64,000 nucleotides of DNA, taken from assembly GCF_019711315.1 (NCBI RefSeq), contig NZ_CP081294.1, positions 1,364,001 to 1,428,000 of the forward strand, read 5' to 3'. The DNA is from Qipengyuania gelatinilytica (GTDB taxonomy: Bacteria > Pseudomonadota > Alphaproteobacteria > Sphingomonadales > Sphingomonadaceae). The translations under genes were made by a program, and so were the position numbers. Positions 33,678 to 42,798 of this stretch are shown here, piece by piece. The notes under the pieces were generated by a model that made no database searches, had not been told where the DNA came from, and saw only the letters and a program-made list of their open reading frames with translations. Each line of letters begins with the position of its first letter. The stretch's first letter is position 1.

Positions 33678-34696
33678 GGCAGGATATGCCCCGCCCTGTC
33701 GCGCTTGGTCGCGAGATAGCGGGCATTGTGCGGATTGTCGGGCAGCGAATGCGGAACGCGTTCGGCGACGGTCACGCCTTCTGCCGAAAGCGCTTCGACC
33801 TTGGCCGGATTGTTCGTCATCAGGCGGATCTCCTTCACGCCGAGCAGTTCGAGCATGCGCGCCGCGGTGGGAAAATCGCGCGCTTCGTCGGGCAGGCCCA
33901 GACGCGTATTGGCATCGACCGTATCGAAGCCCTGGTCCTGCAGGCGATAGGCCCGCAGCTTGTTCACGAGGCCGATGCCGCGACCTTCCTGCCGCATGTA
34001 GAGCAGTACGCCCCAGCCGCCCTTGTCCGCCTCGTCGCTCATGGCGTGCAACGCAGCGTCGAGCTGCGGACCGCAATCGCATTTGAGGCTGCCGAGGATA
34101 TCGCCCGTCAGGCATTCGGAATGAAGCCGCACCAGCGGCGCCTTGTCCGCGCGCTGCTCGCCAATGACCAGCGCGACATGCTCGCGCGTATCGTCGGGAC
34201 TGCGAAAGGCCACGATATGCGCGCCTTCGGCAGCCGCCACGGGGAGCTTCGCGCGCGTCGCGATACGCAGGCGCTGCGGGTCGGTGAAAGCGGCAAGATC
34301 GCCTGCCTCGATCGAAGCAGCCTCACCCGCACCATGAGGATCGACGATAAAGGCCGGCAGGATCCCCGCGATCCGCGCCAGTTCCAGCGCCGTGCGCGCC
34401 TGTTCTTCCCAGTCGAGCGTGAGCGCCTTGAACGGGCCCTTCATCGGGTTCTGCAAGTCGAGCGCGGGATCGGCAACGCCGAGCGCAGCGGGCAGGTCGA
34501 AAGTCTCTGCCCCGCGGAGCAGGACCGGCTGGCGAGGCGCTGCCGCTTCTCGCTGGTTGGCCAGTTTGAGCGTCGCGGCGCGCGTTGCCGAGATCAGCAT
34601 CGCCTCTCCCGAGACGTCGGAAAAGGCGGTCTCCACCGGTTGCAGCAGCGGAGCGCCTTCGATCGCCAGCGGCCAGCCGTGACGCAGCGCGTCCAC
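33674..34696 (-). CDS. ribA: GTP cyclohydrolase II with N-terminal RibB-like extension
   Basis: Opens the GTP ring in riboflavin synthesis. The C-terminal ~200 residues have the zinc cysteines in HSECLTGDILGSLKCDCGPQ and the catalytic R-Q-E-G-R-G-I-G-L. The first ~135 residues look like a decayed RibB-type domain without its acidic catalytic motif. Start is uncertain: GTG 34696 is the only conventional initiator near, giving 340 residues, but it has no ribosome-binding site and cuts into a helix. A CTG at 34735 has GGAG nine bases upstream and overlaps the xthA stop. Confidence 0.88.
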   Translation of the reverse strand: MDALRHGWPLAIEGAPLLQPVETAFSDVSGEAMLISATRAATLKLANQREAAAPRQPVLLRGAETFDLPAALGVADPALDLQNPMKGPFKALTLDWEEQARTALELARIAGILPAFIVDPHGAGEAASIEAGDLAAFTDPQRLRIATRAKLPVAAAEGAHIVAFRSPDDTREHVALVIGEQRADKAPLVRLHSECLTGDILGSLKCDCGPQLDAALHAMSDEADKGGWGVLLYMRQEGRGIGLVNKLRAYRLQDQGFDTVDANTRLGLPDEARDFPTAARMLELLGVKEIRLMTNNPAKVEALSAEGVTVAERVPHSLPDNPHNARYLATKRDRAGHILP

Positions 34697-34731
34697 CGCC
34701 AGTGCCGCGCGGCGCGAAGGCGATTGCTCGC

Positions 34732-35523
34732 TCAGAGCGAGAACTCCGTCACCAGCGGAACGTGGTCCGACGGCTTTTCCCAGTCGCGGGTGTATTCGTG
34801 GACCGAATGGCCGGTTGCCTGCTTGGCCAGCTCGGGGCTCGCCCACATATGGTCGAGCCGGCGGCCACGGTCGTTCGCCTTCCAATCCTTCGCGCGGTAG
34901 CTCCACCAGCTGTAATAGCGCTCGGGCGCCTTGATGTGCTCGCGCCCGATATCGGACCAGCCATGCGCATCCATGAAGCGCTGGAGGCTCTCGACCTCGA
35001 TCGGCGTGTGGCTGACGACCTTCAAGAGCTGCTTGTGGTTCCAGACGTCGCTTTCGAGCGGCGCGATATTGAAATCGCCCACGATCAGCGTCGGGCGGTC
35101 GACCTTGTCGGCCCACCGCGTCATGCGCTCGAGGAAATCGAGCTTCTGGCCGAACTTCGCATTGATTTCGCGGTCCGGCTCGTCACCGCCCGCAGGCACG
35201 TAGACATTCTCGATGATCATGCCGTCATGGTCGGGCAATTCGACACCGACATGCCGCGCTTCGCCATTGGCCTGCCAGTCGTGGCGCGAAAATTCGCGCA
35301 AGGGCACGCGGCTGACGGTGGCGACGCCGTGATAGCCCTTCTGCCCGTGGACGGCGACATGTTCGTAGCCGAGCGCCTTGAACGCTTCATAGGGAAACTG
35401 GTGCTCCTGGCACTTGATCTCCTGGAGGCACAGCACGTCGGGAGCCGTCTCCTTCAGGAAACGCTCGACGATGGGCATGCGAAGGCGGACGGAATTGATA
35501 TTCCAGGTAGCGACAGAAACCAT
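34732..35523 (-). CDS. xthA: Exodeoxyribonuclease III
   Basis: AP endonuclease and 3' exonuclease of base-excision repair. It has 263 residues. Signature positions: ATWNINSVRLR, CLQEIKCQ (metal-binding Glu), GDFNIAPLESDVW (catalytic Asp/Asn) and PSDHVPL (catalytic His near the end). It heads xthA-ribA-acetyltransferase and is preceded by the lolA terminator. Confidence 0.96.
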   Translation of the reverse strand: MVSVATWNINSVRLRMPIVERFLKETAPDVLCLQEIKCQEHQFPYEAFKALGYEHVAVHGQKGYHGVATVSRVPLREFSRHDWQANGEARHVGVELPDHDGMIIENVYVPAGGDEPDREINAKFGQKLDFLERMTRWADKVDRPTLIVGDFNIAPLESDVWNHKQLLKVVSHTPIEVESLQRFMDAHGWSDIGREHIKAPERYYSWWSYRAKDWKANDRGRRLDHMWASPELAKQATGHSVHEYTRDWEKPSDHVPLVTEFSL

Positions 35524-35569
35524 GGCGCGGAGATAGGGCGCTCACGCCGAGGGGTCTACCTCCCCATAC

Positions 35570-35606
35570 AAAAAACCCTCGAGCCGGGGGCATTGGCTCG
35601 AGGGTT
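35570..35606 (-). terminator. Terminator of lolA
   Basis: A perfect 12-base stem, AACCCTCGAGCC (35574-35585) with GGCTCGAGGGTT (35595-35606). On the minus strand it is followed by a T run (complement of 35570-35575). It ends the lolA transcript before xthA. Confidence 0.88.
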
Positions 35607-35783
35607 CCTTGTGAGCGTTCGTCACGCTTGGATACGAAGCGGTTTGGTGGGCCGTGCAATCAACAGGGGGGAAATTGCCGCCCGCCGTTTCGTAAGTTCC
35701 GTTCTACGCCTGCTCGACTTGCTGCTCAATGAACATTCGGTCGCGGAAAGCCGCAATATTCGAACGTTTCATCGCCGAAACGT

Positions 35784-36446
35784 TTATCCCGGGCGACGGG
35801 ACGATTTGCGGGGATCGCGGAAGGTGAATGCGCTGTCAGCCACGCTCATTCCATAGCGATGGTTGCGCAGCCGCACGGTGGTGCGGTGATTCTGCGAGTC
35901 GAGCGCCACCCAGTGGGTCAGGCGGAGGCCGCCCGGAGCCGATCCGTCGCGGGCGAAGATCAGCGTGATCACGCCGAATTCAGGGCGATCCTTGTCGCGC
36001 ACCTCGATGCTGACGACATCGTCATGGCTGGTCGGAACGAGCTTGCCGTATTTCTTCACGTCGCGGCTCGGATCGAGCAGCGCGCCTAGCGGCGAATTCT
36101 TGATCGGCCAGCGCTGGACCTGGTTCACCGAGTAATCGATCATGTACATCGACTTGCCGTTGGACACGACCAGGAGGTCGGCACCCTTTTCATATTCAAA
36201 ACGGATCTTGCCGGGGCGCTTGAGCGTCATGACGCCGGTCACCGAATTGCCGTTGCGGTCGGTCTGGACGAAGTCGGCCTTCATGGTCGAAATGCCGCGC
36301 AGTGCATCGACCGCACGGTCGAGATCGCCTGCGGCAGCCTCCACCGGCGCGGGCGCGGCGTAAAAGCTTGCAGGTACGCCAACGGCCATGGCGAATGCCA
36401 CGGCCGAGAGGATGGGTCGGTTCTTGAAAAGGGACAAGGTGTTCAT
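35784..36446 (-). CDS. lolA: LolA-type outer-membrane lipoprotein carrier
   Basis: A 220-residue periplasmic protein that should ferry lipoproteins from the inner to the outer membrane, relevant here because at least five lipoproteins are encoded in this window. ATG 36446 gives a signal peptide ending around FYAAPAPVEAAAG. The LolA fold shows in MKADFVQTDRNGNSVTGVMTLKRPG and the aromatic FRFEYEKG-like strand (IRFEYEKGADLLVVSNG). The C-terminal extension of E. coli LolA is not apparent. Monocistronic, own terminator. Confidence 0.9.
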   Translation of the reverse strand: MNTLSLFKNRPILSAVAFAMAVGVPASFYAAPAPVEAAAGDLDRAVDALRGISTMKADFVQTDRNGNSVTGVMTLKRPGKIRFEYEKGADLLVVSNGKSMYMIDYSVNQVQRWPIKNSPLGALLDPSRDVKKYGKLVPTSHDDVVSIEVRDKDRPEFGVITLIFARDGSAPGGLRLTHWVALDSQNHRTTVRLRNHRYGMSVADSAFTFRDPRKSSRRPG

Positions 36447-36534
36447 GCTCCGTGATCTACAGTCGGAGCATTGAACTGTCACTGAACTAATCGCGTTCCC
36501 GCCGTTCAGCTTATGGGGCCAACGCCCCGCCAGA

Positions 36535-36702
36535 TCACTTGATCTTGGCTTCCTTGAATTCCACGTGCTTGCGCACAACCGGGTCGTACTTCTTGAAGAC
36601 GAACTTTTCGGTGTGGTTACGCGGATTCTTCTTCGTCACGTAGTAGAAGCCCGTGTCGGCGGTCGAGACGAGCTTGATCTTGACGGTTGCGGGCTTCGCC
36701 AT
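36535..36702 (-). CDS. rpmG: 50S ribosomal protein L33
   Basis: A 55-residue protein read directly from the minus strand: [20 protein letters not shown], then [20 protein letters not shown] and ending VEFKEAKIK. This is the Cys-free (zinc-independent) L33 form common in proteobacteria. It stands alone, without rpmB. A GGGGC-CAAC-GCCCC hairpin (36515-36528) follows but lacks a T run. Confidence 0.95.
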   Translation of the reverse strand: MAKPATVKIKLVSTADTGFYYVTKKNPRNHTEKFVFKKYDPVVRKHVEFKEAKIK

Positions 36703-36765
36703 GGCGTGTTCCTAAAGATCTTTCGGTAGAGGCCCTTCCCACTCTGGAGATCAGGCCGAAATAAT

Positions 36766-36804
36766 AAGGGCGGCGCGAGCTGCACCGCCGTGTGGCGCGC
36801 CCTT
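36766..36804 (-). terminator. Terminator of the pabBC-rluA-arfB operon
   Basis: AAGGGCG (36766-36772) pairs with CGCCCTT (36798-36804), with further GC-rich pairing inside. On the minus strand it is followed by TTATTATTT. Located between arfB and rpmG. Confidence 0.65.
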
Positions 36805-36848
36805 TGTGTGATTCCCGGCCAAAAGTCAAGCGCCAGAGGGCAGGAAGG

Positions 36849-37253
36849 CTACCAACTGACCTTGCCGCGATTGGCTTTCACCTCGCCGCGGACTTTCTTG
36901 GCCTTCAGCCGCTTGACCTTGCCCACGCGGTTCACGCGGCTTTTCTTGCGCTTCTTGGGCGGGGTGAGCGCCTGACCCAGCAGGGCGACCAGCCGTTCGC
37001 GCGCAGCCTCGCGATTCTGTTCCTGCGTGCGGTACTCGTTCGCGGTCAGGACGATTTCGCCTGCCTTGGTGAATTTGCTGCCGGCAATTTCCTTCAATCT
37101 CTCGAAGGCATCGGGCGGCATGCCCAGCTGGAACACGTCGACCCGCAATTGCACCGCGGTCGCAACCTTGTTGACGTTCTGTCCGCCCGGGCCGGAGGAA
37201 GCGATGAATTTCTCCTCGGCAATCTCCAGCGCCCGGTCGGCAATCCTACCCAT
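36849..37253 (-). CDS. arfB: Alternative ribosome-rescue factor ArfB (YaeJ)
   Basis: Peptidyl-tRNA hydrolase that frees stalled ribosomes. It has 134 residues. The catalytic G-G-Q is in SSGPGGQNVNKVATAVQL, and the C-terminal tail that enters the empty mRNA channel is strongly basic (PPKKRKKSRVNR, KVKRLKAKKVRG), as required. ATG 37253 overlaps the rluA-family stop by eight bases. Last gene of pabBC-rluA-arfB. Confidence 0.95.
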   Translation of the reverse strand: MGRIADRALEIAEEKFIASSGPGGQNVNKVATAVQLRVDVFQLGMPPDAFERLKEIAGSKFTKAGEIVLTANEYRTQEQNREAARERLVALLGQALTPPKKRKKSRVNRVGKVKRLKAKKVRGEVKANRGKVSW

Positions 37254-37902
37254 CGGTGAACCCGAGCGCCGCGAAGTCGCGCGGCAGCGGTGCCGCGGCC
37301 TCGATCGCGGGCTTTTTCTCGCGCGGGACCACCAGCCCGGCGGCGTGCAGCATGGTGCGCGGCGCGCCCTTTCCGGTGCCATAAACCAGATCACCGAGCA
37401 GCGGCAGGCCGAGGCCCGCCTGGCAATGAATGCGGATCTGGTGCGTCCGGCCGGTCTCAGGGCGGAATTCGAGCAAGGCCTTGCCGTCATGTTCCATCAG
37501 CTTGCGCCAGTGCGTGACCGAAGGCTTGCCCTTCTTAGCCGCGATCATCCGCCAGCCCTTGTCGGCGCTGCTGATTTTCGACAGCGAGAGTTCGATCGTG
37601 CCCTCGTCACCTTCGGGGATGCCGGCCAGGATGCCGAGATAGCGCTTCTCGACCAGCCGGTCCTCGAACGCCTTGGCGAAGCGCTTCAGCGACTTGGGAT
37701 TGCGCGCCAGCAACAGGCAGCCGCTGGTATCGGTGTCGAGCCGGTGCACCGGCGAAGGCGGCCGCTGGAAGCCCAGCTTGAGCTGCTCGAAATGGTCTTC
37801 GAGGCAGGGGCCGCCGCGTTTCGGGCGGTCCACGGGAAGGCCGGCAGGCTTGTCGATGACGAGCGCTTCGCCGTCTTCGAAGATAATCGGAATATCGGTC
37901 AT
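37246..37902 (-). CDS. RluA family RNA pseudouridine synthase
   Basis: A 218-residue pseudouridine synthase. The catalytic Asp is in H-R-L-D-T-D-T-S-G, with EKRYLGILAG and RPETGRTHQIRIH following in the usual order. It lacks an S4 domain, so it is a short TruC/RluA-like form. Target RNA position cannot be told. Start overlaps the pabBC stop (ATGA), end overlaps arfB. Confidence 0.92.
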   Translation of the reverse strand: MTDIPIIFEDGEALVIDKPAGLPVDRPKRGGPCLEDHFEQLKLGFQRPPSPVHRLDTDTSGCLLLARNPKSLKRFAKAFEDRLVEKRYLGILAGIPEGDEGTIELSLSKISSADKGWRMIAAKKGKPSVTHWRKLMEHDGKALLEFRPETGRTHQIRIHCQAGLGLPLLGDLVYGTGKGAPRTMLHAAGLVVPREKKPAIEAAAPLPRDFAALGFTDG

Positions 37903-39719
37903 GCAGTCTTCAGTTTCGCGTGCACCATCCGGCGCAGCGCATTGGCGAGGAAGAAACCGTCCTCGAGATCGGCAATAGTGAGTTCGGCCTCGCGCGCCTT
38001 CCCTTCGTCGAGAAGCGACTGCCGGTAGACACCGGGCAGCAGGCCGAGCGCGGCTGGCGGCGTCAATAGCACGCCATCGTTATCGCGCACGAAGATATTG
38101 GTGACGCAGCCTTCGGTCAGCAAGCCGTCCTCGCGCACGAACAGCGCTTCTGTCGCGCCCATCTCTTTTGCGATCCGCTGGCCGTCATCATAGAAACTGC
38201 GATCGGTCGTCTTGTAGCGCAGGCGCCAGTCGCCCGGATCGACGGGCAGGGGCAGCACGATACATTCCGCAGGTTCGCCCCAAGCTGCGGGCATGTCCTG
38301 GATGTCGAGTGCGATCGCCCCGCTGCGCGCCGCGAGCAGGCGGATGCGGCTCGGCTTTTCGAGCACGAAGCACAGCGCGTGAAGCTGGTTGCGCGCTTCG
38401 TGCCGGTCGAAGGAAAATCCGAGCTCGGCCGCGCTGGTCTTCATGCGCATCAAGTGCTCCTCGAGGAAGTCGAACCCTTCCTCGGGCGAGAACCGCATGG
38501 TTTCGATCAGGTCGAACTGCGCCGCCTTGTGATCGGGAGAAGACGCGCGGGCAAAGGCACCCTTGATCAGCGCCTCGCGCCATTCGGTGCGCGGCTCGCT
38601 GTCGGCGACGATGGCCCCGCCCACCCCAAGCACGGCCTTGCCGCGCGCATTCTCGATCTCGGTCAGGCGCAGGGTGCGGATCGCCACGTTGAAAGCCGCA
38701 TCGCCGTCTGCCCCGATCCGCCCGATCGCCCCGCAATAGGGACCGCGGGGGTGCGCTTCGATGGCATCGATCAATTCCATCGCGCGGATCTTGGGCGCGC
38801 CGGTGATCGAGCCGCAGGGGAAGAGCGCGCGCACCAGGTCGATTGCGCCCTTGCCTTCCTGCAACTGGGCCCGCACCACGCTGACCATCTGGTGCACCGT
38901 GGGATAGCTCTCGATCGCAAAGGGCTCGTCCACCCGCACGCTGCCCGCTTCGGCCACGCGGGCAAGATCGTTGCGCATCAGGTCGACGATCATCAGGTTT
39001 TCGGCCTTGTCCTTGACCGAGCCCGCCAGTTCTTCCGCATGCGCCGCATCCTGCGCCGGATCGGCCGAGCGCGGCCGCGTGCCCTTCATCGGCTTGGCCT
39101 TTGCCTCGCTGCCTTTCAGTGACACGAAGAGTTCGGGCGACAGGCTGAGCAGCCAGTGCGACCCGTCGAAAATCACCCCGCCATAGCCCGCCTGCGCGGC
39201 CGGACGCAGCGCCGCGTACAGGCCAAGGGGGTCGCCGGTGAAATTACCCGCCAGCGGGAAGGTCAGGTTCGCCTGGTAGATATCGCCGGCGCGGATCGCT
39301 TCCTGCAGCTGGCCGAAGGCCGCCTCGTAACCGCCCGGTGACAGCTGCGGTTCGAGCGGGCCGACACCGCCCCCTCCTTCGGCATGGGACACCAACCAGT
39401 CGGGCATGTCTGTGGCCGGGATCCGCTCTGGCTCGTCGAACAGGCCGAGCCATACGAGCGGCCCCATCGCCCCGGTTCGCGCATCGGCAAGCCCTGCAAG
39501 TTTCTCTTCCAGCGCCAGCCCTGCTTCATAAGCAATGTAGCCCGCCAGTTCCCCGCCCTCCTGGCGCGCTTCTTCGGCGTCCCGCAGCACGGCCTCGACC
39601 TCGTCCGCGCGGCGCGCAACGAAGATCTTGCGGGGGTTGGAAAACAGCAAGGCATCGGCAGCGCCGCTTTCGCGCGCATCATCGAGCAATACGAATGGGG
39701 TCCGGACCGCCATAGACAT
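37899..39719 (-). CDS. pabBC: Fused aminodeoxychorismate synthase component I and 4-amino-4-deoxychorismate lyase
   Basis: Makes p-aminobenzoate for folate. About residues 1-370: PabB, with P-M-K-G-T-R-P-R (the Lys that attacks chorismate), LMRNDLARVAEAGSV and PCGSITGAPKIRAMELID. About 385-606: PabC, a fold type IV PLP enzyme, with Y-K-T-T-D-R (Schiff-base Lys) and LLTEGCVTNIFV. The amidotransferase PabA is not adjacent. I use ATG 39719 (AAAGG five bases upstream); ATG 39713 is possible. First gene of pabBC-rluA-arfB. Confidence 0.94.
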   Translation of the reverse strand: MSMAVRTPFVLLDDARESGAADALLFSNPRKIFVARRADEVEAVLRDAEEARQEGGELAGYIAYEAGLALEEKLAGLADARTGAMGPLVWLGLFDEPERIPATDMPDWLVSHAEGGGGVGPLEPQLSPGGYEAAFGQLQEAIRAGDIYQANLTFPLAGNFTGDPLGLYAALRPAAQAGYGGVIFDGSHWLLSLSPELFVSLKGSEAKAKPMKGTRPRSADPAQDAAHAEELAGSVKDKAENLMIVDLMRNDLARVAEAGSVRVDEPFAIESYPTVHQMVSVVRAQLQEGKGAIDLVRALFPCGSITGAPKIRAMELIDAIEAHPRGPYCGAIGRIGADGDAAFNVAIRTLRLTEIENARGKAVLGVGGAIVADSEPRTEWREALIKGAFARASSPDHKAAQFDLIETMRFSPEEGFDFLEEHLMRMKTSAAELGFSFDRHEARNQLHALCFVLEKPSRIRLLAARSGAIALDIQDMPAAWGEPAECIVLPLPVDPGDWRLRYKTTDRSFYDDGQRIAKEMGATEALFVREDGLLTEGCVTNIFVRDNDGVLLTPPAALGLLPGVYRQSLLDEGKAREAELTIADLEDGFFLANALRRMVHAKLKTA

Positions 39720-39835
39720 CAAGCCTTTAGCGCCTTGGCCGCGCAAGTCGAGGGATTGCTTGACGCAAGGGCGCCTGCTGCCTCAAACCGAAGGCCGGTT
39801 TTTCGAACAGAATACGAAACAAGGGACGGGCACAA

Positions 39836-41374
39836 ATGAGCACTCTTTTCCTCGGTCTTGGAGCCGATGGCGAGAAGCAGCACCTGCTTCTGGAGCAGGC
39901 AAACCGCCACGGGCTGATCGCGGGTGCAACGGGCACCGGCAAGACGGTAACGCTGCAAGGACTTGCAGAAAGTTTCTCGGCCAATGGCGTTCCCGTTTTC
40001 GTGGCCGACGTGAAGGGCGACCTTGCCGGTATTTCGATGGCCGGATCGCCGCAATTCAAGCATGCGGACAAGCTGGAAGGCCGCGCGAAGGAACTGGGCA
40101 TGGACGACTATGCCTATGCCGATAACGCCGCGGTTTTCTGGGATCTCTACGGCGAAAAGGGCTTTCCGATCCGCACCACGATCTCGGAAATGGGGCCGTT
40201 GCTGCTTGCCCGGCTGCTCGACCTCAACGAAACGCAGGAAGGCGTGCTCAACATCATCTTCCGCTATGCGGACGAGAACAACCTCCTGCTACTCGATCTC
40301 GGCGACCTTCAGGCGATGCTGACCTTCGCCTACGAGAATTCCAAGGATTTGTCCGGTGTTTACGGGAATGTTTCCAAGGCCAGTGTCGGCGCGATCCAGC
40401 GCCAGCTGCTGAGCTTCGAAAGCCAGGGCGCCGACCAGTTCTTCGGCGAACCTGCGCTGGAGATCGACGATTTCCTTAGCGTCGATGAACAGGGTCGCGG
40501 CATCATCAACGTGCTCGCCGCCGACAAGCTGATGCGCAGTCCCAAGCTCTACGCGACCTTCCTGCTCTGGCTGCTCGCCGAACTGTTCGAGACCCTTCCC
40601 GAAGTCGGCGATCCCGAAAAACCGAAGCTGGTGTTCTTTTTCGACGAGGCACACCTCCTCTTCGACGATGCGCCCGAAGCGCTGGAGGACAAGGTCGAAC
40701 AGGTCGTGCGCCTGATCCGTTCCAAGGGCGTCGGCGTCTATTTCGTCACCCAGAACCCGATCGACATTCCCGAAAAGATCGCCGGCCAGCTGGGCAACCG
40801 CGTCCAGCACGCCCTGCGCGCCTTCACCCCGCGCGACCAGCGGGCGATCAAGGCAGCGGCCGAGACATTTCGCATCAATCCCGAGCTCGATGTCGAGGAA
40901 GCGATCACCGAATTGAAAGTCGGCGAAGCGCTGGTCTCCACGCTCGACGAGGACGGCGCGCCCACCGTGGTGCAGCGCACGCTCATCAAGCCGCCGCACT
41001 CGCGCCTCGGACCGGTGACCGAGAAAGAACGCAAGATCATCAACTCGGTCTCCGATCTCGACGGGAAGTATAACGAGGCCGTCGACCGCGAGAGCGCCGA
41101 GGAAGTGCTCGCCGCCAAGGCCGCCGATGCTGCCGAGACCGCGAAGGAGGTCGAGGAAAAGGGCCGCGAGGAAGTGGCCAAGCGTGAGCGAAAATCGACC
41201 AGTCTCTGGGGCATGGACATCGGCAAGGCAGGCAAGGCTGCGGCCAAGGCGGCTGCGGGGTCGATGACCTCGATCGCGGTCGCGACGGTGCTCGGCAAGA
41301 AATCGCGCGCCGATCCGGTCCGCACGGGCCTCAATGCCTTCGTGCGCAATATCGTCGGCGGGTTGATGCGCTAG
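39836..41374 (+). CDS. HerA-like ATPase (DUF853 helicase family)
   Basis: A 512-residue FtsK/HerA-superfamily ATPase. Walker [10 protein letters not shown] is at residues 29-37, Walker [15 protein letters not shown] around 265-275, and the arginine-containing [25 protein letters not shown] follows. The C-terminal ~100 residues are charged and Ala/Lys-rich with a possible amphipathic end. Homologues are widespread and poorly characterised. No NurA-like nuclease is adjacent, unlike archaeal HerA operons. Stop interlocks with the histidine kinase stop in CTAG. Confidence 0.92.
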   Translation: MSTLFLGLGADGEKQHLLLEQANRHGLIAGATGTGKTVTLQGLAESFSANGVPVFVADVKGDLAGISMAGSPQFKHADKLEGRAKELGMDDYAYADNAAVFWDLYGEKGFPIRTTISEMGPLLLARLLDLNETQEGVLNIIFRYADENNLLLLDLGDLQAMLTFAYENSKDLSGVYGNVSKASVGAIQRQLLSFESQGADQFFGEPALEIDDFLSVDEQGRGIINVLAADKLMRSPKLYATFLLWLLAELFETLPEVGDPEKPKLVFFFDEAHLLFDDAPEALEDKVEQVVRLIRSKGVGVYFVTQNPIDIPEKIAGQLGNRVQHALRAFTPRDQRAIKAAAETFRINPELDVEEAITELKVGEALVSTLDEDGAPTVVQRTLIKPPHSRLGPVTEKERKIINSVSDLDGKYNEAVDRESAEEVLAAKAADAAETAKEVEEKGREEVAKRERKSTSLWGMDIGKAGKAAAKAAAGSMTSIAVATVLGKKSRADPVRTGLNAFVRNIVGGLMR

Positions 41375-42798
41375 AGCGGGAGGCGGAACTCGGCCCGCAG
41401 GCCGCCTTCAGGGCGGTTGGAGAGGGCCAGCGTCCCGCCATGCTGTTCGGCCACGGCACGTGCCAACGTCAGGCCGAGGCCCGCGCCCCCGGTTGAGCGG
41501 TTGCGGCTTGCCTCTCCGCGCGTGAAGGGCTGAAGCATTTCGGCGATGCGGTCTTCAGGAATGCCGGGGCCGCTATCTTCGACCCGCAGGATGGCTTCAT
41601 CGCCCTCCTTCCCGATCCATACGCTGGCATTGCCGCCATAGCGCAGCGCATTCGATACGAGGTTCCTGAGGCCGCGCTTGAGCCAGGTGAGGTGCACGGG
41701 GGCGACCACGCGGGACGCATCGAGCGTGACTTTCTCGCCCGTATCCTCGAACTCCTCGGCCACCGATGCGGCCAGCGCGGCAAGATCGGTGCGCTCGGGC
41801 AATTCGTTCGACTTGCCCACCCGCGCAAGCGCGAGGATTTCATCGAGCGTGAGAGTGATATCCTCGATGCTGTCGACCATGCGGGCCCGCGCGACCTCGT
41901 CCTCGACACCCTCGACCCGTACGCGCAGCGCGGCTAGCGGCGTCTTGAGATCGTGCCCGATCGCGCCGAGCATGACGTCCTTCTCTTCCAGCATGGCACC
42001 GATGCGCGCTTCCATGGCGTTATGCGCGGTGATCAGCCGTTGCACGTCCTCCGGGCCGCGCGGTTGGATCGGTTCGTACTGGCCGGGCGATGCGGCGAAC
42101 CTTTCGGTCTGGCGGGTGAGCTGGGCCAGCGGTCCCGTCAGGCGGCGCAGGACCAGCCACAGGATGAAGGAGAGGAGCAGCGTGAGTGCCGCAGCCCGCA
42201 ACAGCGGGTACACCGGTCCGAAGTGCTGGTGCGTATCGCGGACCGGCGCGCGCACGATTTCCCAGCCCTCGCCCTCGGAAATGCCCGCAATCGCGACCGT
42301 TTTGGGTACATCGCGCTCGGACAGGCCGCGACGCATGGCGAACCTGAGCAGGAAGCGCTGCGAGACCGGATCGGCGCTGACCGGTCGTTCGACCACCCTG
42401 ATGTCGGAGAAAGTGCGGCCGTTGTCGCGCAGGTTCTCCGCCAGGCGCTCTTCCAGTTCGGGACGGCGCTCGTCCACAGGGAGTATGTCGAAGGTGTCCG
42501 ACTGCCGGAAATCGGTATTGGCGAAGCGGCGGCGGTTCGGGCCGGGCCGGCGCGGCGGACGGCGCCCTTCCGCATCGCGCGCGGTGGGGCGCGGGTCGAT
42601 GTTTACGACCAGCGGATCGTCGGCGAAGCGCGAAGCTGCGACGAGGCGCAGGCTGAGCGTGTTCACGAGCGCCGTTTCGACGCGGTCCTTCTCGATGCTG
42701 TAAGCGAGAAAGCCGTTCACGCCCTGCACGATAAAGAGCGTCAGCCCGAGGGCGAACGTGAGCTGTCCGAGCAGGCTTTTCGGCAGGAAACGCTTCAT
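41371..42798 (-). CDS. Two-component sensor histidine kinase
   Basis: A 475-residue membrane kinase: TM1 at about residues 13-33, a periplasmic domain to ~195 with a Pro/Arg-rich stretch ([13 protein letters not shown]), TM2, a HAMP region ([16 protein letters not shown]), then H-box with His282 in [15 protein letters not shown]-box [11 protein letters not shown], and G-boxes [12 protein letters not shown] and [11 protein letters not shown]. Organisation is EnvZ/PhoQ-like. It overlaps the response regulator by ATGA. Confidence 0.94.
   Translation of the reverse strand: MKRFLPKSLLGQLTFALGLTLFIVQGVNGFLAYSIEKDRVETALVNTLSLRLVAASRFADDPLVVNIDPRPTARDAEGRRPPRRPGPNRRRFANTDFRQSDTFDILPVDERRPELEERLAENLRDNGRTFSDIRVVERPVSADPVSQRFLLRFAMRRGLSERDVPKTVAIAGISEGEGWEIVRAPVRDTHQHFGPVYPLLRAAALTLLLSFILWLVLRRLTGPLAQLTRQTERFAASPGQYEPIQPRGPEDVQRLITAHNAMEARIGAMLEEKDVMLGAIGHDLKTPLAALRVRVEGVEDEVARARMVDSIEDITLTLDEILALARVGKSNELPERTDLAALAASVAEEFEDTGEKVTLDASRVVAPVHLTWLKRGLRNLVSNALRYGGNASVWIGKEGDEAILRVEDSGPGIPEDRIAEMLQPFTRGEASRNRSTGGAGLGLTLARAVAEQHGGTLALSNRPEGGLRAEFRLPL

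Noticed and set aside
35763-35784. Terminator AACGTTTC/GAAACGTT at the end of lolA
   Set aside because: Short AT-rich stem without T run; the 12-base stem at 35574-35606 is the better terminator.
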